The notes below the pieces were generated by a model. That model was not told the origin of the DNA, did no database searches, and was given only the letters and a program-made list of their open reading frames with translations. 40,680 nt of DNA from Bacillota bacterium (GTDB lineage: Bacteria > Bacillota > Dethiobacteria > Dethiobacterales > Dethiobacteraceae): contig JAAYMN010000021.1 in the NCBI GenBank assembly GCA_012521345.1, positions 1 through 40,680 on the forward strand, written 5' to 3'. Shown in pieces: positions 15,943-24,487 of this stretch; within the stretch, counting starts at the first letter, position 1; each line of letters opens with the position of its first letter. The position numbers were made by a program, and so were the translations under genes.

Positions 15943-16960
15943 GAGGCAGTCCTCCTTCAGCTATGGCCCAAAGCAATCCTTTGGCCAGCTTTATTGTATG
16001 ATGAAAATCATCCAGATTCAAAACAGACACCGGGGAATGAATGTAACGGCAGGGCAGTGCCAGTACTGCGCTTGGAATACCGTCATGGGCCTGGGAAATG
16101 GCACCTGCATCCGTTCCGGCCGTTGTCAGGCGGCGGAACTGGTATGGGATGCCCAGGCTTTCTGCCGTTCTGACAATAAAGTCCACCATTTTTTGTGCAG
16201 CAATAAAGGAAGAATCCATCAGCGAGATGGCCGGTCCGCCCCCCAGCCTGGTTACAAAGCCTGTGTCCGTGATGCCGGCCACATCGTAAGCCGAGGTTCC
16301 TTCCAGGACGATGCCAACATCGGGATAAACATTATAAGCCGCCACGGTTGCCCCTCGCAGGCCGATTTCTTCCTGCACGGTAAAAACGGCAGTCAGCTCC
16401 AGGTCAAAATCTTCCTTGCAGAGTTCAGCCAGGACAGCGCAACCCGCCCGGTCATCAAACGCTTTCCCCAGCAGGCAGTTTGTTCCCAGTTCCCTTGTCT
16501 GTTGGGAAAAAGCCACATAGTCACCAATGCGCACCAGTTTCTCCGCTTCTTCCCTGCTGCACACACCAATATCTATATACAGGTTGTTAATTTCCAGCGT
16601 TTTTTTCCGCTCGGCAGGCTTCTGCAGGTGAACAGGCTTGGAACCGATCACACCGGGAATATGGTTCGGGCCGACCACAACAGTTTTTGCTACCAGGACA
16701 CGGTCATCAATGCCGCCCACTTTGGCCACCCGCAGCAGGCCGCTTTTTTCATAACCAACCACAATCAGGCCGATTTCATCCATATGGGCTGTCAGCATAA
16801 CGCGCGGCTTTTTGCCTTTGCCTTTTGTTATGTATAGATTGCCCAGGGCATCGGTCCTGATTTGTTCGACATATGGTTCCAGTTCCCGGCGCAGCAGTTC
16901 CCGGACATTGCCTTCATCGCCGGAAACACCGTAAGCTTCTGACAGTTTTTTCAGCAGCAT
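15914..16960 (-). CDS. M42 family metallo-aminopeptidase, second of three tandem copies
   Basis: 348-residue paralogue. TAHMDEIG (His59), KAFDDRAG, VQEEIGLRGA and a C-terminal IHSPV His are all present. At the position where the flanking copies have AVDVT, this one has VLEGT, so a Glu replaces the usual Asp metal ligand. This variant is known in parts of the family and may shift metal or substrate preference. ATG 16958-16960 follows GGAGG by seven bases and overlaps the 3' end of the first copy by 10 bases; its own end overlaps the next by 29. M42 enzymes form 12-subunit tetrahedra, so mixed oligomers among the three are possible. Confidence 0.9.
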   Translation of the reverse strand: MLLKKLSEAYGVSGDEGNVRELLRRELEPYVEQIRTDALGNLYITKGKGKKPRVMLTAHMDEIGLIVVGYEKSGLLRVAKVGGIDDRVLVAKTVVVGPNHIPGVIGSKPVHLQKPAERKKTLEINNLYIDIGVCSREEAEKLVRIGDYVAFSQQTRELGTNCLLGKAFDDRAGCAVLAELCKEDFDLELTAVFTVQEEIGLRGATVAAYNVYPDVGIVLEGTSAYDVAGITDTGFVTRLGGGPAISLMDSSFIAAQKMVDFIVRTAESLGIPYQFRRLTTAGTDAGAISQAHDGIPSAVLALPCRYIHSPVSVLNLDDFHHTIKLAKGLLWAIAEGGLPLERTAEKAE

Positions 16961-18003
16961 GACAAATCCTCCACAAATTTCATCTGCAGGCCGGCAATAA
17001 AATAAGCAAGCAGTCGGCCTGCCATCTTTATATCCTCCGTGTCCAGAAGCTCCACGGATGTATGCATGTAACGCAGGGGCACAGATACCAGCCCTGTAGG
17101 GATTCCCCCACGGCTGATCTGGATGGCGCGGGCATCCGTTCCCGTTGGCCCGGCAGCCACTTCCAGCTGGTAAGGAATTTTGCGATCTTTGGCCACAGCC
17201 ACCAGTTCATTGCCAATTTTGGGGTGGATATTGGGACCAACAGTAATGGCAGGTCCTTTCCCCAGTTTGCAAGTCTCATGCTCCGGCACTCCCGGCATAT
17301 CCCCGTGCGTCACGTCCACGGCAATGCCAAGGTCGGGCACAATGCCGTAGGTTGAGGTGGCGGCGCCGCGGACGCCCACTTCCTCCTGGACGGTGGCCAC
17401 AGCATAAACATCGGCGGTATGATGCAGCCGCGCCAACTCTTCCAGGCAGACGGCCAAAACGGCAACCCCCGCCCTGTCATCCATGGCTTTTCCGGCAAGC
17501 ACTTCCCCTCGCAGTTGGACCAGTTCCCGGCGGATCATTGCCAGGTCGCCGATGGCAACCAGTCTCCTGACCCGTTCCTCCGGCAGAGCAAGATCGATAA
17601 ACAGGTCTTCCATGGAATAAGCTTTATTCCGTTCCTCTTCATCAGTCAGGTGGGGGGGCTTGGCCCCGACCACTGCATTAAGCCTTTCCTTGCCGAATAC
17701 AACGACCTCCTGGCCGACGATGGTCCGCGGGTCTATGCCCCCAACGGAAGTAAAGCGCAAAAAACCGCCCTCTTCTATTTTTGTTACCATCAGTCCAATT
17801 TCATCCATATGTGCTGCCAGCAGCACACGGGGCCGGTTATCTCCGGTGCCTTTCTTGAGAAAGACCACATTTCCCAGCCGGTCCTGCCGGACTTCATCAG
17901 CATAGGCACACAGTTCGGCTTTGATCAATTCTGCGGCGAGTGCTTCGTAGCCGGAAATACCCGGTGCTGCGGTTACAGCCTGCAAAAAGTTCTTTAAATC
18001 CAA
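16951..18003 (-). CDS. M42 family metallo-aminopeptidase, first of three tandem copies
   Basis: 350-residue first gene of the operon. AAHMDEIG, KAMDDRAG, VQEEVGVRGA, AVDVT and MHTSV carry the expected metal and catalytic residues. The TTG start (18001-18003) is preceded by GAGGGGGG. The C-terminus ends FVEDLSCC. The N-terminal wording (PGISGYEALAAELI) is closer to YsdC/FrvX-type members. The gene starts 76 bases after the cimA terminator stem, so the operon has its own, not clearly visible, promoter. Confidence 0.9.
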   Translation of the reverse strand: MDLKNFLQAVTAAPGISGYEALAAELIKAELCAYADEVRQDRLGNVVFLKKGTGDNRPRVLLAAHMDEIGLMVTKIEEGGFLRFTSVGGIDPRTIVGQEVVVFGKERLNAVVGAKPPHLTDEEERNKAYSMEDLFIDLALPEERVRRLVAIGDLAMIRRELVQLRGEVLAGKAMDDRAGVAVLAVCLEELARLHHTADVYAVATVQEEVGVRGAATSTYGIVPDLGIAVDVTHGDMPGVPEHETCKLGKGPAITVGPNIHPKIGNELVAVAKDRKIPYQLEVAAGPTGTDARAIQISRGGIPTGLVSVPLRYMHTSVELLDTEDIKMAGRLLAYFIAGLQMKFVEDLSCC

Positions 18004-18078
18004 TCACGACCCCCCTCAGTAACAAATACCAAAAAGTGATTCCACATCGGCCAGCTTTTTCCTCTAAAATAATGGCTT

Positions 18079-18105
18079 AAAAAAAGAATTCCCCTAAGAG
18101 GGGAA
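18079..18105 (-). terminator. Terminator after cimA
   Basis: TTCCCC pairs with GGGGAA around a 5-base loop and is followed on the minus strand by TTCTTTTTTT. It lies 10 bases past the stop. Confidence 0.85.
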
Positions 18106-18114
18106 GAGAATGTA

Positions 18115-19737
18115 CTACATTCTAAACTTGTTTACCGCATCGTGCAGATTTTTCATTTTAGCCTGGCTGGCAGTCAGCAGTCCGTATTCCAGGCTGTCCA
18201 CCAGAGCCTGCCAGCTGGCTTCGATAACGTTGTAAGATACGCCCACCGTGCCCCATGATTTTTGTCTGCGGTCATCCCTGGATTCAATCAAAACACGAAC
18301 CTTGGAACCGGTGCCTTCCTTTCCGTCCAGAACCCGGACTTTATAATCAACCAGGTGGATATGGCGGATTTCAGGATAGACGGCAACAAGCGCTTTGCGC
18401 AGAGCTTCGTCCAGGGCGTTCACCGGACCGTTTCCCTCGCCGGCAGTCAGGAATTCCTGCTCGCCCACACGGATCTTGACAGTTGCCTCGGAAACAAGCT
18501 GATCGTTGTCCCCGCGCTTTTCCGTAATGGCTCGGACACCCAGCGTCTCAAAAGGCTGCTTGTATTCCGTAAATGTTTTCCAGAGCAGAAGTTCAAAAGA
18601 TGCTTCGGCGCCTTCAAACTGGTACCCCTGGTATTCAAGCTCTTTCAGTTTATCCAGTAGAGCTTTTGTCTGCGGGTTTTCCTTGGACAGGTCAAAATTG
18701 TTCTCCCAAGCCTTCAGTAGCAGGTTGCTCTTGCCGGAAAGCTCGGAAAGCAGGAAGCGCCTTTTGTTGCCTACCAGCTCCGGTTGCACATGCTCATAGG
18801 TATGTGCATGCTTCATGACGGCATCCACATGGACGCCGGCTTTATGGGCAAAAGCACTGCTCCCTACGTACGGCTGCTGTTCCTGGGGAGCAAGATTGGC
18901 CAGCTCCGCCACATACCGGGAAAGCTGCGTCAGCTCTTTCAGCTGTTCCGGTTCGATTACCGGCATGTTCAGCTTCAATTGCAGGTTGGGAATTATTGTG
19001 CAAAGGTTGGCATTCCCGCAGCGCTCGCCATAACCGTTGATCGTCCCCTGGATTTGCCGGACGCCCAGTTTGGCCGCTATCACGGAATTGGCCACCGCCA
19101 TGCCGGCGTCATTATGAGCGTGAATGCCAAGCTTTGCTTTTGTCAGCGACTGGACATGCGCAATAATCTGCTGCAAGTCTAAGGGCATGACGCCGCCGTT
19201 GGTGTCGCACAGGACAATGAAATCCGCCCCCGCCCGCTCCGCCGCAAGAATAGTGGCAAGAGCATACTCGGGGTTGGCGCGGTAGCCGTCAAAAAAGTGT
19301 TCGGCGTCATAAATTACTTCCCGGCCCTTATCTTTGGCATAAGCAACTGTATCATGAATCATGTTCAGGTTTTCTTCCAGAGTGGTTCCCAGGGCTTCAG
19401 TCACATGGAAATCCCAGGACTTGCCGAAAATGGTCACCACGGGAGTTTCCGCCGCCAGCAGGGAGCGGATATTCAGGTCGTCCTGCACGCGGACACCGAC
19501 GCGGCGCGTACTGCTGAAAGCCGTGATCTTGGCATGTTTTAGCTCCAGCTGCCGGACTCTGCGGAAGTAATCAATATCTTTCGGATTGGAGCCGGGCCAG
19601 CCGCCCTCAATGTAATCAATGCCAAAGGCATCCAGGCGTTTGGTAATATTCAGCTTGTCGCTGACAGAAAAGGAAATTCCCTCCCGCTGGGCTCCGTCCC
19701 GCAGGGTTGTATCATAAAGAGTAATAATTTTGTCCAT
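18115..19737 (-). CDS. cimA: (R)-citramalate synthase
   Basis: Condenses acetyl-CoA with pyruvate to citramalate, giving a threonine-independent route to 2-oxobutyrate for isoleucine. The 540-residue length fits the clostridial/archaeal CimA type. The catalytic TIM barrel starts at [20 protein letters not shown], with HAHNDAG supplying the metal-binding His pair and [12 protein letters not shown] the family loop. The C-terminal regulatory domain (about 410-540) matches LeuA-type allosteric domains, so feedback control by isoleucine is likely (family knowledge). ATG 19737 follows GGAGG by eight bases; the frame is open 43 codons further upstream but has no homology or ribosome site there. A related homocitrate or isopropylmalate synthase is less likely given the start motif and length. 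Confidence 0.93.
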   Translation of the reverse strand: MDKIITLYDTTLRDGAQREGISFSVSDKLNITKRLDAFGIDYIEGGWPGSNPKDIDYFRRVRQLELKHAKITAFSSTRRVGVRVQDDLNIRSLLAAETPVVTIFGKSWDFHVTEALGTTLEENLNMIHDTVAYAKDKGREVIYDAEHFFDGYRANPEYALATILAAERAGADFIVLCDTNGGVMPLDLQQIIAHVQSLTKAKLGIHAHNDAGMAVANSVIAAKLGVRQIQGTINGYGERCGNANLCTIIPNLQLKLNMPVIEPEQLKELTQLSRYVAELANLAPQEQQPYVGSSAFAHKAGVHVDAVMKHAHTYEHVQPELVGNKRRFLLSELSGKSNLLLKAWENNFDLSKENPQTKALLDKLKELEYQGYQFEGAEASFELLLWKTFTEYKQPFETLGVRAITEKRGDNDQLVSEATVKIRVGEQEFLTAGEGNGPVNALDEALRKALVAVYPEIRHIHLVDYKVRVLDGKEGTGSKVRVLIESRDDRRQKSWGTVGVSYNVIEASWQALVDSLEYGLLTASQAKMKNLHDAVNKFRM

Positions 19738-19783
19738 AATGTCAACCTCCACTGCACTACACCGGTTCGTGAATAATGGCAAT

Positions 19784-19813
19784 ATTATACTACATGCCCT
19801 GCGCTTATGTCCA
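19784..19813 (-). promoter_or_regulatory. Promoter of cimA
   Basis: Minus strand TGGACA (19808-19813), 18-base spacer, TATAAT (19784-19789). The leader is about 40 bases, too short for a T-box. Confidence 0.65.
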
Positions 19814-19863
19814 GCAGAAAAACAGGCGAAAGCCCTGCTGCGCTTCATGTTTCCCGCCGCGCG

Positions 19864-19897
19864 CAAAACAAGGAGGGAGCCTTTTGCTTAGGCTCCC
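19864..19897 (-). terminator. Stem-loop downstream of the 155-residue unknown protein
   Basis: GGGAGCC (19891-19897 read on minus) pairs with GGCTCCC (19875-19881) around a 9-base loop, followed on the minus strand by TCCTTGTTTT. The T-rich tail is imperfect. Confidence 0.5.
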
Positions 19898-19999
19898 CCA
19901 AAGTTGACACGAAAGACAAATCTGAAGGCAACAAGCCGCATTGCCGCCTGCGCCGCCAAAGGCGGCCGCCCCGTCGTGCGGAATAATAACCGCATTCTG

Positions 20000-20467
20000 C
20001 TATGGCTGCGGCGGGAAAACAATGGCATCCAGATGCCTGGCCCTTACATTTATATCTTCGATGTTGCCTTCGAAAATGCCTGTGCCGCGGCGGACTTGCA
20101 GGATATAGGTGTAGGTGCCCGGGGGCCCCGGAACATCCGTCCAAGTTAGATTTTGGAGGTTTCTAAAGACGGTGGTAATGCCTGGAGGTTTCGGAAAGTC
20201 GACCAGATGCCAATCGGCCTCCGTTAATGTGCCAAACCCGGACCGTACCAGCCTGAAGGTCAAGCGGCATGTATAAGTTGCAGGCTGGCTTTCTGTCGCA
20301 AAAGCAGCTTCCACCATGGCCCCCAGTCTTACTCTTTGGCCGGGCAAGGTTGTAGTCACATCAACCTGAAGGATGTCGAGAAAGGTAAATCCCGGGTTTT
20401 CAGGTATTTCCATAAACTCTGCAATCTGGTTAAAAAAATAAGGACAGCATACCGGTCTGTTACCCAT
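20000..20467 (-). CDS. Hypothetical protein, 155 residues, beta-rich
   Basis: No family recognised. The protein starts MGNRPVCCPYFF and is followed by alternating hydrophobic/polar strands (DILQVDVTTTLPGQRVRLGAMVEA, TYTCRLTFRLVRSGF, YTYILQVRRG), which suggests a beta-sandwich such as a surface, coat or adhesion-like domain. There is no signal peptide or membrane helix. The N-terminal CC pair is notable. ATG 20467 follows AAAGGTG by seven bases. A stem-loop follows about 100 bases downstream and a strong terminator closes the upstream operon, so this is a single-gene unit. Pro/Gly-rich turns and lack of catalytic motifs argue for a structural role; a spore-coat role is a guess. Confidence 0.65.
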   Translation of the reverse strand: MGNRPVCCPYFFNQIAEFMEIPENPGFTFLDILQVDVTTTLPGQRVRLGAMVEAAFATESQPATYTCRLTFRLVRSGFGTLTEADWHLVDFPKPPGITTVFRNLQNLTWTDVPGPPGTYTYILQVRRGTGIFEGNIEDINVRARHLDAIVFPPQP

Positions 20468-20547
20468 CTGCCAACACCTTTCATGCTTGTTTTTGTTTTA
20501 TCTTATGTTGCTCGGAGTCAATACGCCACATCCGCCGCCTCCCGCAC

Positions 20548-20578
20548 AAAAAAAAAGAGCAGGCGTGGATTCCTGCCC
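20548..20578 (-). terminator. Terminator of the speD-speE-ndk run
   Basis: GGGCAGG and CCTGCTC (one G-T pair) around an 8-base loop, followed on the minus strand by nine T. Confidence 0.85.
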
Positions 20579-20622
20579 TTGTGGTGCTTCTTTCCGCCGG
20601 CACCTGGTCTGTGCGGCGCGCC

Positions 20623-21075
20623 TTATTTGCCGCAAACCCAAAAGTCCACCGCCTTGTCATAAGACAGCAATTCATCCGGCGCAAAGAATAGATTGATTTC
20701 CCGCTCCGCACTCTCAGGCGAATCGGAGCCGTGAATGACATTGTTGCCCGTAAACAAGGCAAAGTCCCCGCGAATTGTCCCGGGAGCGGCTTCCGCCGGG
20801 TTGGTTTTGCCCATCATATTGCGGATAACGGATACAGCATTCAAGCCTTCCCAGACCATGGCGACAACGGGGCCCGAGGTGATGAAATCAATCAGTTCCC
20901 CATAAAAAGATTTGCCTTTATGTTCGGCATAATGCTTTGCCGCCAGTTCCTCGGAGATCTGCATCATTTTCAGACCGACTAGCTTAAAGCCTTTGCATTC
21001 AAAACGGCTGATGATTTCACCCACCAGGTTGCGCTGCACGCCATCCGGCTTTACCATCACAAATGTTCTTTCCAC
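20623..21075 (-). CDS. ndk: Nucleoside diphosphate kinase
   Basis: Transfers the gamma phosphate of ATP to nucleoside diphosphates through a phosphohistidine. 150 residues, the normal length. The catalytic His115 lies in NNVIHGSDS, and [10 protein letters not shown] and [14 protein letters not shown] are family signatures. Of four candidate GTG/GTA codons at the start, the GTG at 21073-21075 gives [12 protein letters not shown], which matches homologues, and lies eight bases after AAGGAG. It begins 21 bases after the speE stop and shares the terminator. Confidence 0.96.
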   Translation of the reverse strand: MERTFVMVKPDGVQRNLVGEIISRFECKGFKLVGLKMMQISEELAAKHYAEHKGKSFYGELIDFITSGPVVAMVWEGLNAVSVIRNMMGKTNPAEAAPGTIRGDFALFTGNNVIHGSDSPESAEREINLFFAPDELLSYDKAVDFWVCGK

Positions 21076-21096
21076 TACCACCACTCCTTATGCGGA

Positions 21097-22011
21097 CTAA
21101 TAGATCAAGAGCGGCTCGTCATCAGCAATGATCCGTTTATTCCGGCTGATGGCCTGCCTGATGTGCTTAGGAACGGAAAACATTGAAAGATGGGTTTCCC
21201 CGTCATAGAATTTCAGATCATTTATTTTTCTTTCCGCCAAACGCTTGTCTATCTCGGCAGAAGACAGTTGCAGGGCAGCGGGTGATTTTGCCGCTATAGC
21301 AAATCCCCACTCCGTATCATATGAGGGAATAAACACTGAATAGGAGCGGACAACAGGAAAAGCTGTGGCCAGCGTATGGCAAATGGCTGCATGGCATTCA
21401 ATCAGGCGGGGATTATAAGACCCGGCCTGCAGGGCAATGATGCCTTCCGCTTCCAGGCGGTTGGCTACGATTTGATAAAACTCCCGCGTAAAAAGCAGGT
21501 AGGCAGGACCGCCATCCACCGGCTCGGGCAAGTCTAAAAAAATGATATCAAACTTATCCCCATGATTCTCCAGGTAGGCACGTGCATCCTGATAAAGCAC
21601 GCTTACTTTCGGATTTTCGAAAGCACCCTGGCTCAATTCAGGGAGATGTTTCTTGCACAGTTCCACCACTTCACGGTCAATATCCACCATAAGAACATGC
21701 TCAACTGTAGGATGGCGCAGGATTTCACGCAAAACTGCCCCTTCGCCTCCACCGACCACCATTACTTTTCTGGGAGCGGGGTGGTATATCATGGCCGGCT
21801 GTATTAAAGCTTCATGATATATATATTCGTCAAACTCTGCCGACTGGATCTTGCCGTCCAGTATCAGGCAGCGGCCATAGAACTCCGTATCAAATATCTC
21901 GACAGTCTGATAGTCTGTTTTCCCGCTATATAATACCTTTTCCACCGCTTGCATATGTGCCTGGGTAGGATGGGTATATTCTATAAACCATTTCCAGGGC
22001 GGTGTTTTCAA
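21097..22011 (-). CDS. speE: Polyamine aminopropyltransferase (spermidine synthase family)
   Basis: Moves the aminopropyl group of decarboxylated S-adenosylmethionine onto a diamine. 304 residues. VVGGGEGAVLREIL binds the nucleoside part, and MVDIDREVVELCKKHLPE follows the expected layout. The catalytic loop reads DLPEPVDGGPAYLLFT.EFY, which is nearer to thermospermine-synthase/Thermus-type enzymes than to the classical D-[ST]-[ST]-DP-x-GPA loop of spermidine synthases. The acceptor could therefore be agmatine or a longer amine (inference). The TTG at 22009-22011 follows AAGGGGG by eight bases; the longer frame upstream overlaps speD's end and is rejected. Confidence 0.9.
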   Translation of the reverse strand: MKTPPWKWFIEYTHPTQAHMQAVEKVLYSGKTDYQTVEIFDTEFYGRCLILDGKIQSAEFDEYIYHEALIQPAMIYHPAPRKVMVVGGGEGAVLREILRHPTVEHVLMVDIDREVVELCKKHLPELSQGAFENPKVSVLYQDARAYLENHGDKFDIIFLDLPEPVDGGPAYLLFTREFYQIVANRLEAEGIIALQAGSYNPRLIECHAAICHTLATAFPVVRSYSVFIPSYDTEWGFAIAAKSPAALQLSSAEIDKRLAERKINDLKFYDGETHLSMFSVPKHIRQAISRNKRIIADDEPLLIY

Positions 22012-22030
22012 AGCAGCTTCCCCCTTCCGA

Positions 22031-22417
22031 TCAGAAGTTTGCTGCCCTCGCCTGGACGGAGGCTTCATGTTTAAAAATTCCGCGCTTGATTTCCCGTGCG
22101 TCCATGTTGCTGGCAGCAAAATTTTCTTTAAGATAGTTGCATGCCACCCACGGATCCACTCTGTCGCCGCAGGTGAATACATCTACGGCGGCATAGCCAT
22201 ATTCCGGCCAGGTATGGATAGCAAGGTGCGATTCTGAAATAACCACAACCCCGCTTACGCCTTGGGGGCTAAATTTATGGAATGCCACTTCCCGGATTTC
22301 AGCACCTGCTTCGAGGGCGGCGTCCACCATAGTTCGCTCTATCCCCTGAATATCATTGAGGATATCTGCAGGACAACCGTAAAATTCAGCCAGGACGTGA
22401 CGACCTAATGCGCTCAT
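22031..22417 (-). CDS. speD: S-adenosylmethionine decarboxylase proenzyme
   Basis: Pyruvoyl enzyme that makes decarboxylated SAM for the adjacent aminopropyltransferase. 128 residues, class 1B bacterial type. Self-cleavage occurs between Glu62 and Ser63 ([15 protein letters not shown]), and His68 and Cys83 match the processing/catalytic residues of the Thermotoga enzyme. Start ATG at 22415-22417 follows AAGGAGG. The speE start lies 19 bases after its stop, so the two are one transcriptional unit with ndk. Confidence 0.97.
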   Translation of the reverse strand: MSALGRHVLAEFYGCPADILNDIQGIERTMVDAALEAGAEIREVAFHKFSPQGVSGVVVISESHLAIHTWPEYGYAAVDVFTCGDRVDPWVACNYLKENFAASNMDAREIKRGIFKHEASVQARAANF

Positions 22418-22628
22418 TTTCTAAAGCCTCCTTTTGTATATAATAATATTTGCCCGGGCGCAGGTTGCCCCCCCGAGCATCAAGTTACATTGTAACAAAT
22501 TCACGGGAAATGTCAATCTTCTTCGCATATTTTTTTTATTTCCAGCAAAAACCCGCCGCTACTTGCTTTTCCCGCGTTTTTGCTGCTGCCTGTTATTGCT
22601 GGCACCGCATTTTTTCAATTTTTCAGGC

Positions 22629-22653
22629 AAAAAATAAACAGGGAGAGTCCCTG
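22629..22653 (-). terminator. Terminator after the GGDEF/HD-GYP gene
   Basis: CAGGGA and TCCCTG around a 3-base loop, then TTTATTTTTT on the minus strand. Confidence 0.78.
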
Positions 22654-22699
22654 CTGCCTAAACATATTTAGCGTTTTTTACTTGCGTTTCAGTGTGGCT

Positions 22700-24388
22700 T
22701 TATATTTCCCGGGCAGGGGGGAATTTACTACCGCCGCCCTGCGCCATCTCCTGGTATTCGCCGTTTGTTACTAAATCAATAAAGATTTTTACCAGTTCCG
22801 GGTCAAATTGAATGCCGGCGGCATTCTTTAGTTCCGACAGGGCCTCTTCTTTTGATTTTGCTTTCCGGTAAGGCCTGTCGTTTGTCAGGGCGTCGTAGGC
22901 ATCGACGATGGCCAGGATGCGGCACTCCAAGGGTATATCGCTACCTTTGAGCCCCAGCGGGTATCCCCTCCCGTTCCACCATTCGTGATGTTTTAGAATC
23001 CAGTCGGCCAAATGAACAAGGTCGGGTGCGGAAAGGGCAATGCGATGGCCGATTTCCGGGTGCCTCCTGATGATTTCTATTTCCTTGCTGGTCAGGGGTT
23101 CTTTTTTAAAGAATATTTTTTCCGGCACGCCTACATAACCGATATCATGAAACTTGGCAAACAGGCGGATATCATTAAGATGTTCCCCGGTAATCCCGCT
23201 TTTCATGGCCAGGCCGGCAACCATTTCTTCCATCCGTTCGGCGCTTTGACCGTTCGTATACTGCCGCGCAGCCAGAGCCCGCAGCAGGATTTGTATTGTT
23301 GTCTCCCGCACCGCGCTGCTGCGCCTGGCTTTTTCGCGGTACATATTGTTGTCCGCTTCCCGGAAAAGATCGTCAACGTTGATTTTTTCTCCCGTGCTGA
23401 CGGCATACCCCACTGATACACTTAAATAATACTGTTCATGCTTTTTGTTATACTCTTGCAGGGCAAGGCGAATGCGTTCGCAGGCAGCTTCCATGGCCTG
23501 CCTGTCCGCATTGGGAAGCAGGACGGCAAACTCATCCCCGCCAATCCGGGCAACAACGTCGCTTTCCCGAAAACAGGATTTGATCACTTGCGCAGCCGCT
23601 TTCAGCAACTCGTCGCCCACGGCGTGCCCAAGGCTGTCATTATACAGTTTAAGCCCGTCGAGATCACAGATAATTATACCGAGGCTGTTCAGGCGGCTGT
23701 TAGCCAGACGTCGCATCTCATGTTCAAAATAAGCCCTGTTATAAATCCCGGTTAAGGCATCATACAGACTCATATACTGCAGCTGCTTTTCCCGGCGCTT
23801 CTGTTCGGTAATGTCTGAAATCAGGGCAACATAGCCGCTGATTTCCCCGCTGCTGTTCCGGGTCGGCGACAGGGACAGGCTAGCTGCCAAAATCGACCCG
23901 TCTTTTTTTTGCAATTCAGTTTCAATGGCTTTGTCCAGCTCGCCGTTCGCCGCTTTTTTCAGGTAGCTTCTGTATTCCAAAGCTTTGGCGTCAGGCACCG
24001 TAGGGTTAAGTAAGCCGAGAACCTCCTTTTCTTCCCAGCCGAACATTCTTTCCGCCGCCTTGTTCCAGCTTAAAACACGGTTTTCCGTATCCAGGGTCAG
24101 TATGGCCAGGGGGGAGGCCGAAATGATGGCTCGCAGCTTTTCGTTGGCATGTTTAAGCGTATTTTCCGAACGTGCTCTCACTTTTACCGCCGTTGAAAGC
24201 ATGAAATAAAACAATATCCCGGTAACAAACACAAATACCCAGCCCTTATAAGTCTGCCATTTCTGTATGCTAGCGGGATCACCTGCCACAGCGGCCCAAA
24301 AGCGGTCAGACAAAACAATATACAAAGAGGACAGAACAACATAAACAAGTGCGAGTAGCAGAGAAAACGAGCTTTTTAATCGTCGCAC
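22700..24388 (-). CDS. Membrane PAS-GGDEF-HD-GYP protein (c-di-GMP metabolism)
   Basis: 562 residues. Two N-terminal membrane helices (about 9-27 and 48-66) enclose a short outside loop. A PAS domain follows (about 80-195, ending ISDITEQKRREKQ), then a GGDEF diguanylate cyclase domain (about 205-360) with an intact RIGGDEF (283-287) and the product-inhibition RxxD (274-277, RESD) five residues before it, and an HD-GYP phosphodiesterase domain (about 365-545) with His414-Asp415, RHPEIG and HHEWWNGRGYP. The usual HDIGK is HDIGY, and the first His of the domain appears replaced by Ser382, so the phosphodiesterase may be weak or altered. GTG start follows AAGGGA. The gene stands alone. Confidence 0.9.
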   Translation of the reverse strand: MRRLKSSFSLLLALVYVVLSSLYIVLSDRFWAAVAGDPASIQKWQTYKGWVFVFVTGILFYFMLSTAVKVRARSENTLKHANEKLRAIISASPLAILTLDTENRVLSWNKAAERMFGWEEKEVLGLLNPTVPDAKALEYRSYLKKAANGELDKAIETELQKKDGSILAASLSLSPTRNSSGEISGYVALISDITEQKRREKQLQYMSLYDALTGIYNRAYFEHEMRRLANSRLNSLGIIICDLDGLKLYNDSLGHAVGDELLKAAAQVIKSCFRESDVVARIGGDEFAVLLPNADRQAMEAACERIRLALQEYNKKHEQYYLSVSVGYAVSTGEKINVDDLFREADNNMYREKARRSSAVRETTIQILLRALAARQYTNGQSAERMEEMVAGLAMKSGITGEHLNDIRLFAKFHDIGYVGVPEKIFFKKEPLTSKEIEIIRRHPEIGHRIALSAPDLVHLADWILKHHEWWNGRGYPLGLKGSDIPLECRILAIVDAYDALTNDRPYRKAKSKEEALSELKNAAGIQFDPELVKIFIDLVTNGEYQEMAQGGGSKFPPAREI

Positions 24389-24487
24389 GGCAACACATCC
24401 CTTATTTTGACCTAAAGCAAACTGGCATTATTTTTTTTCGCTGTTCGATGCAATATCCCTGCTCTCGGTACGGGAAATATATCCGGC

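Noticed and set aside
22434-22699. Short plus-strand frames right of speD
   Set aside because: Cys/Phe/Leu-rich translations without ribosome sites in a T-rich intergenic stretch.
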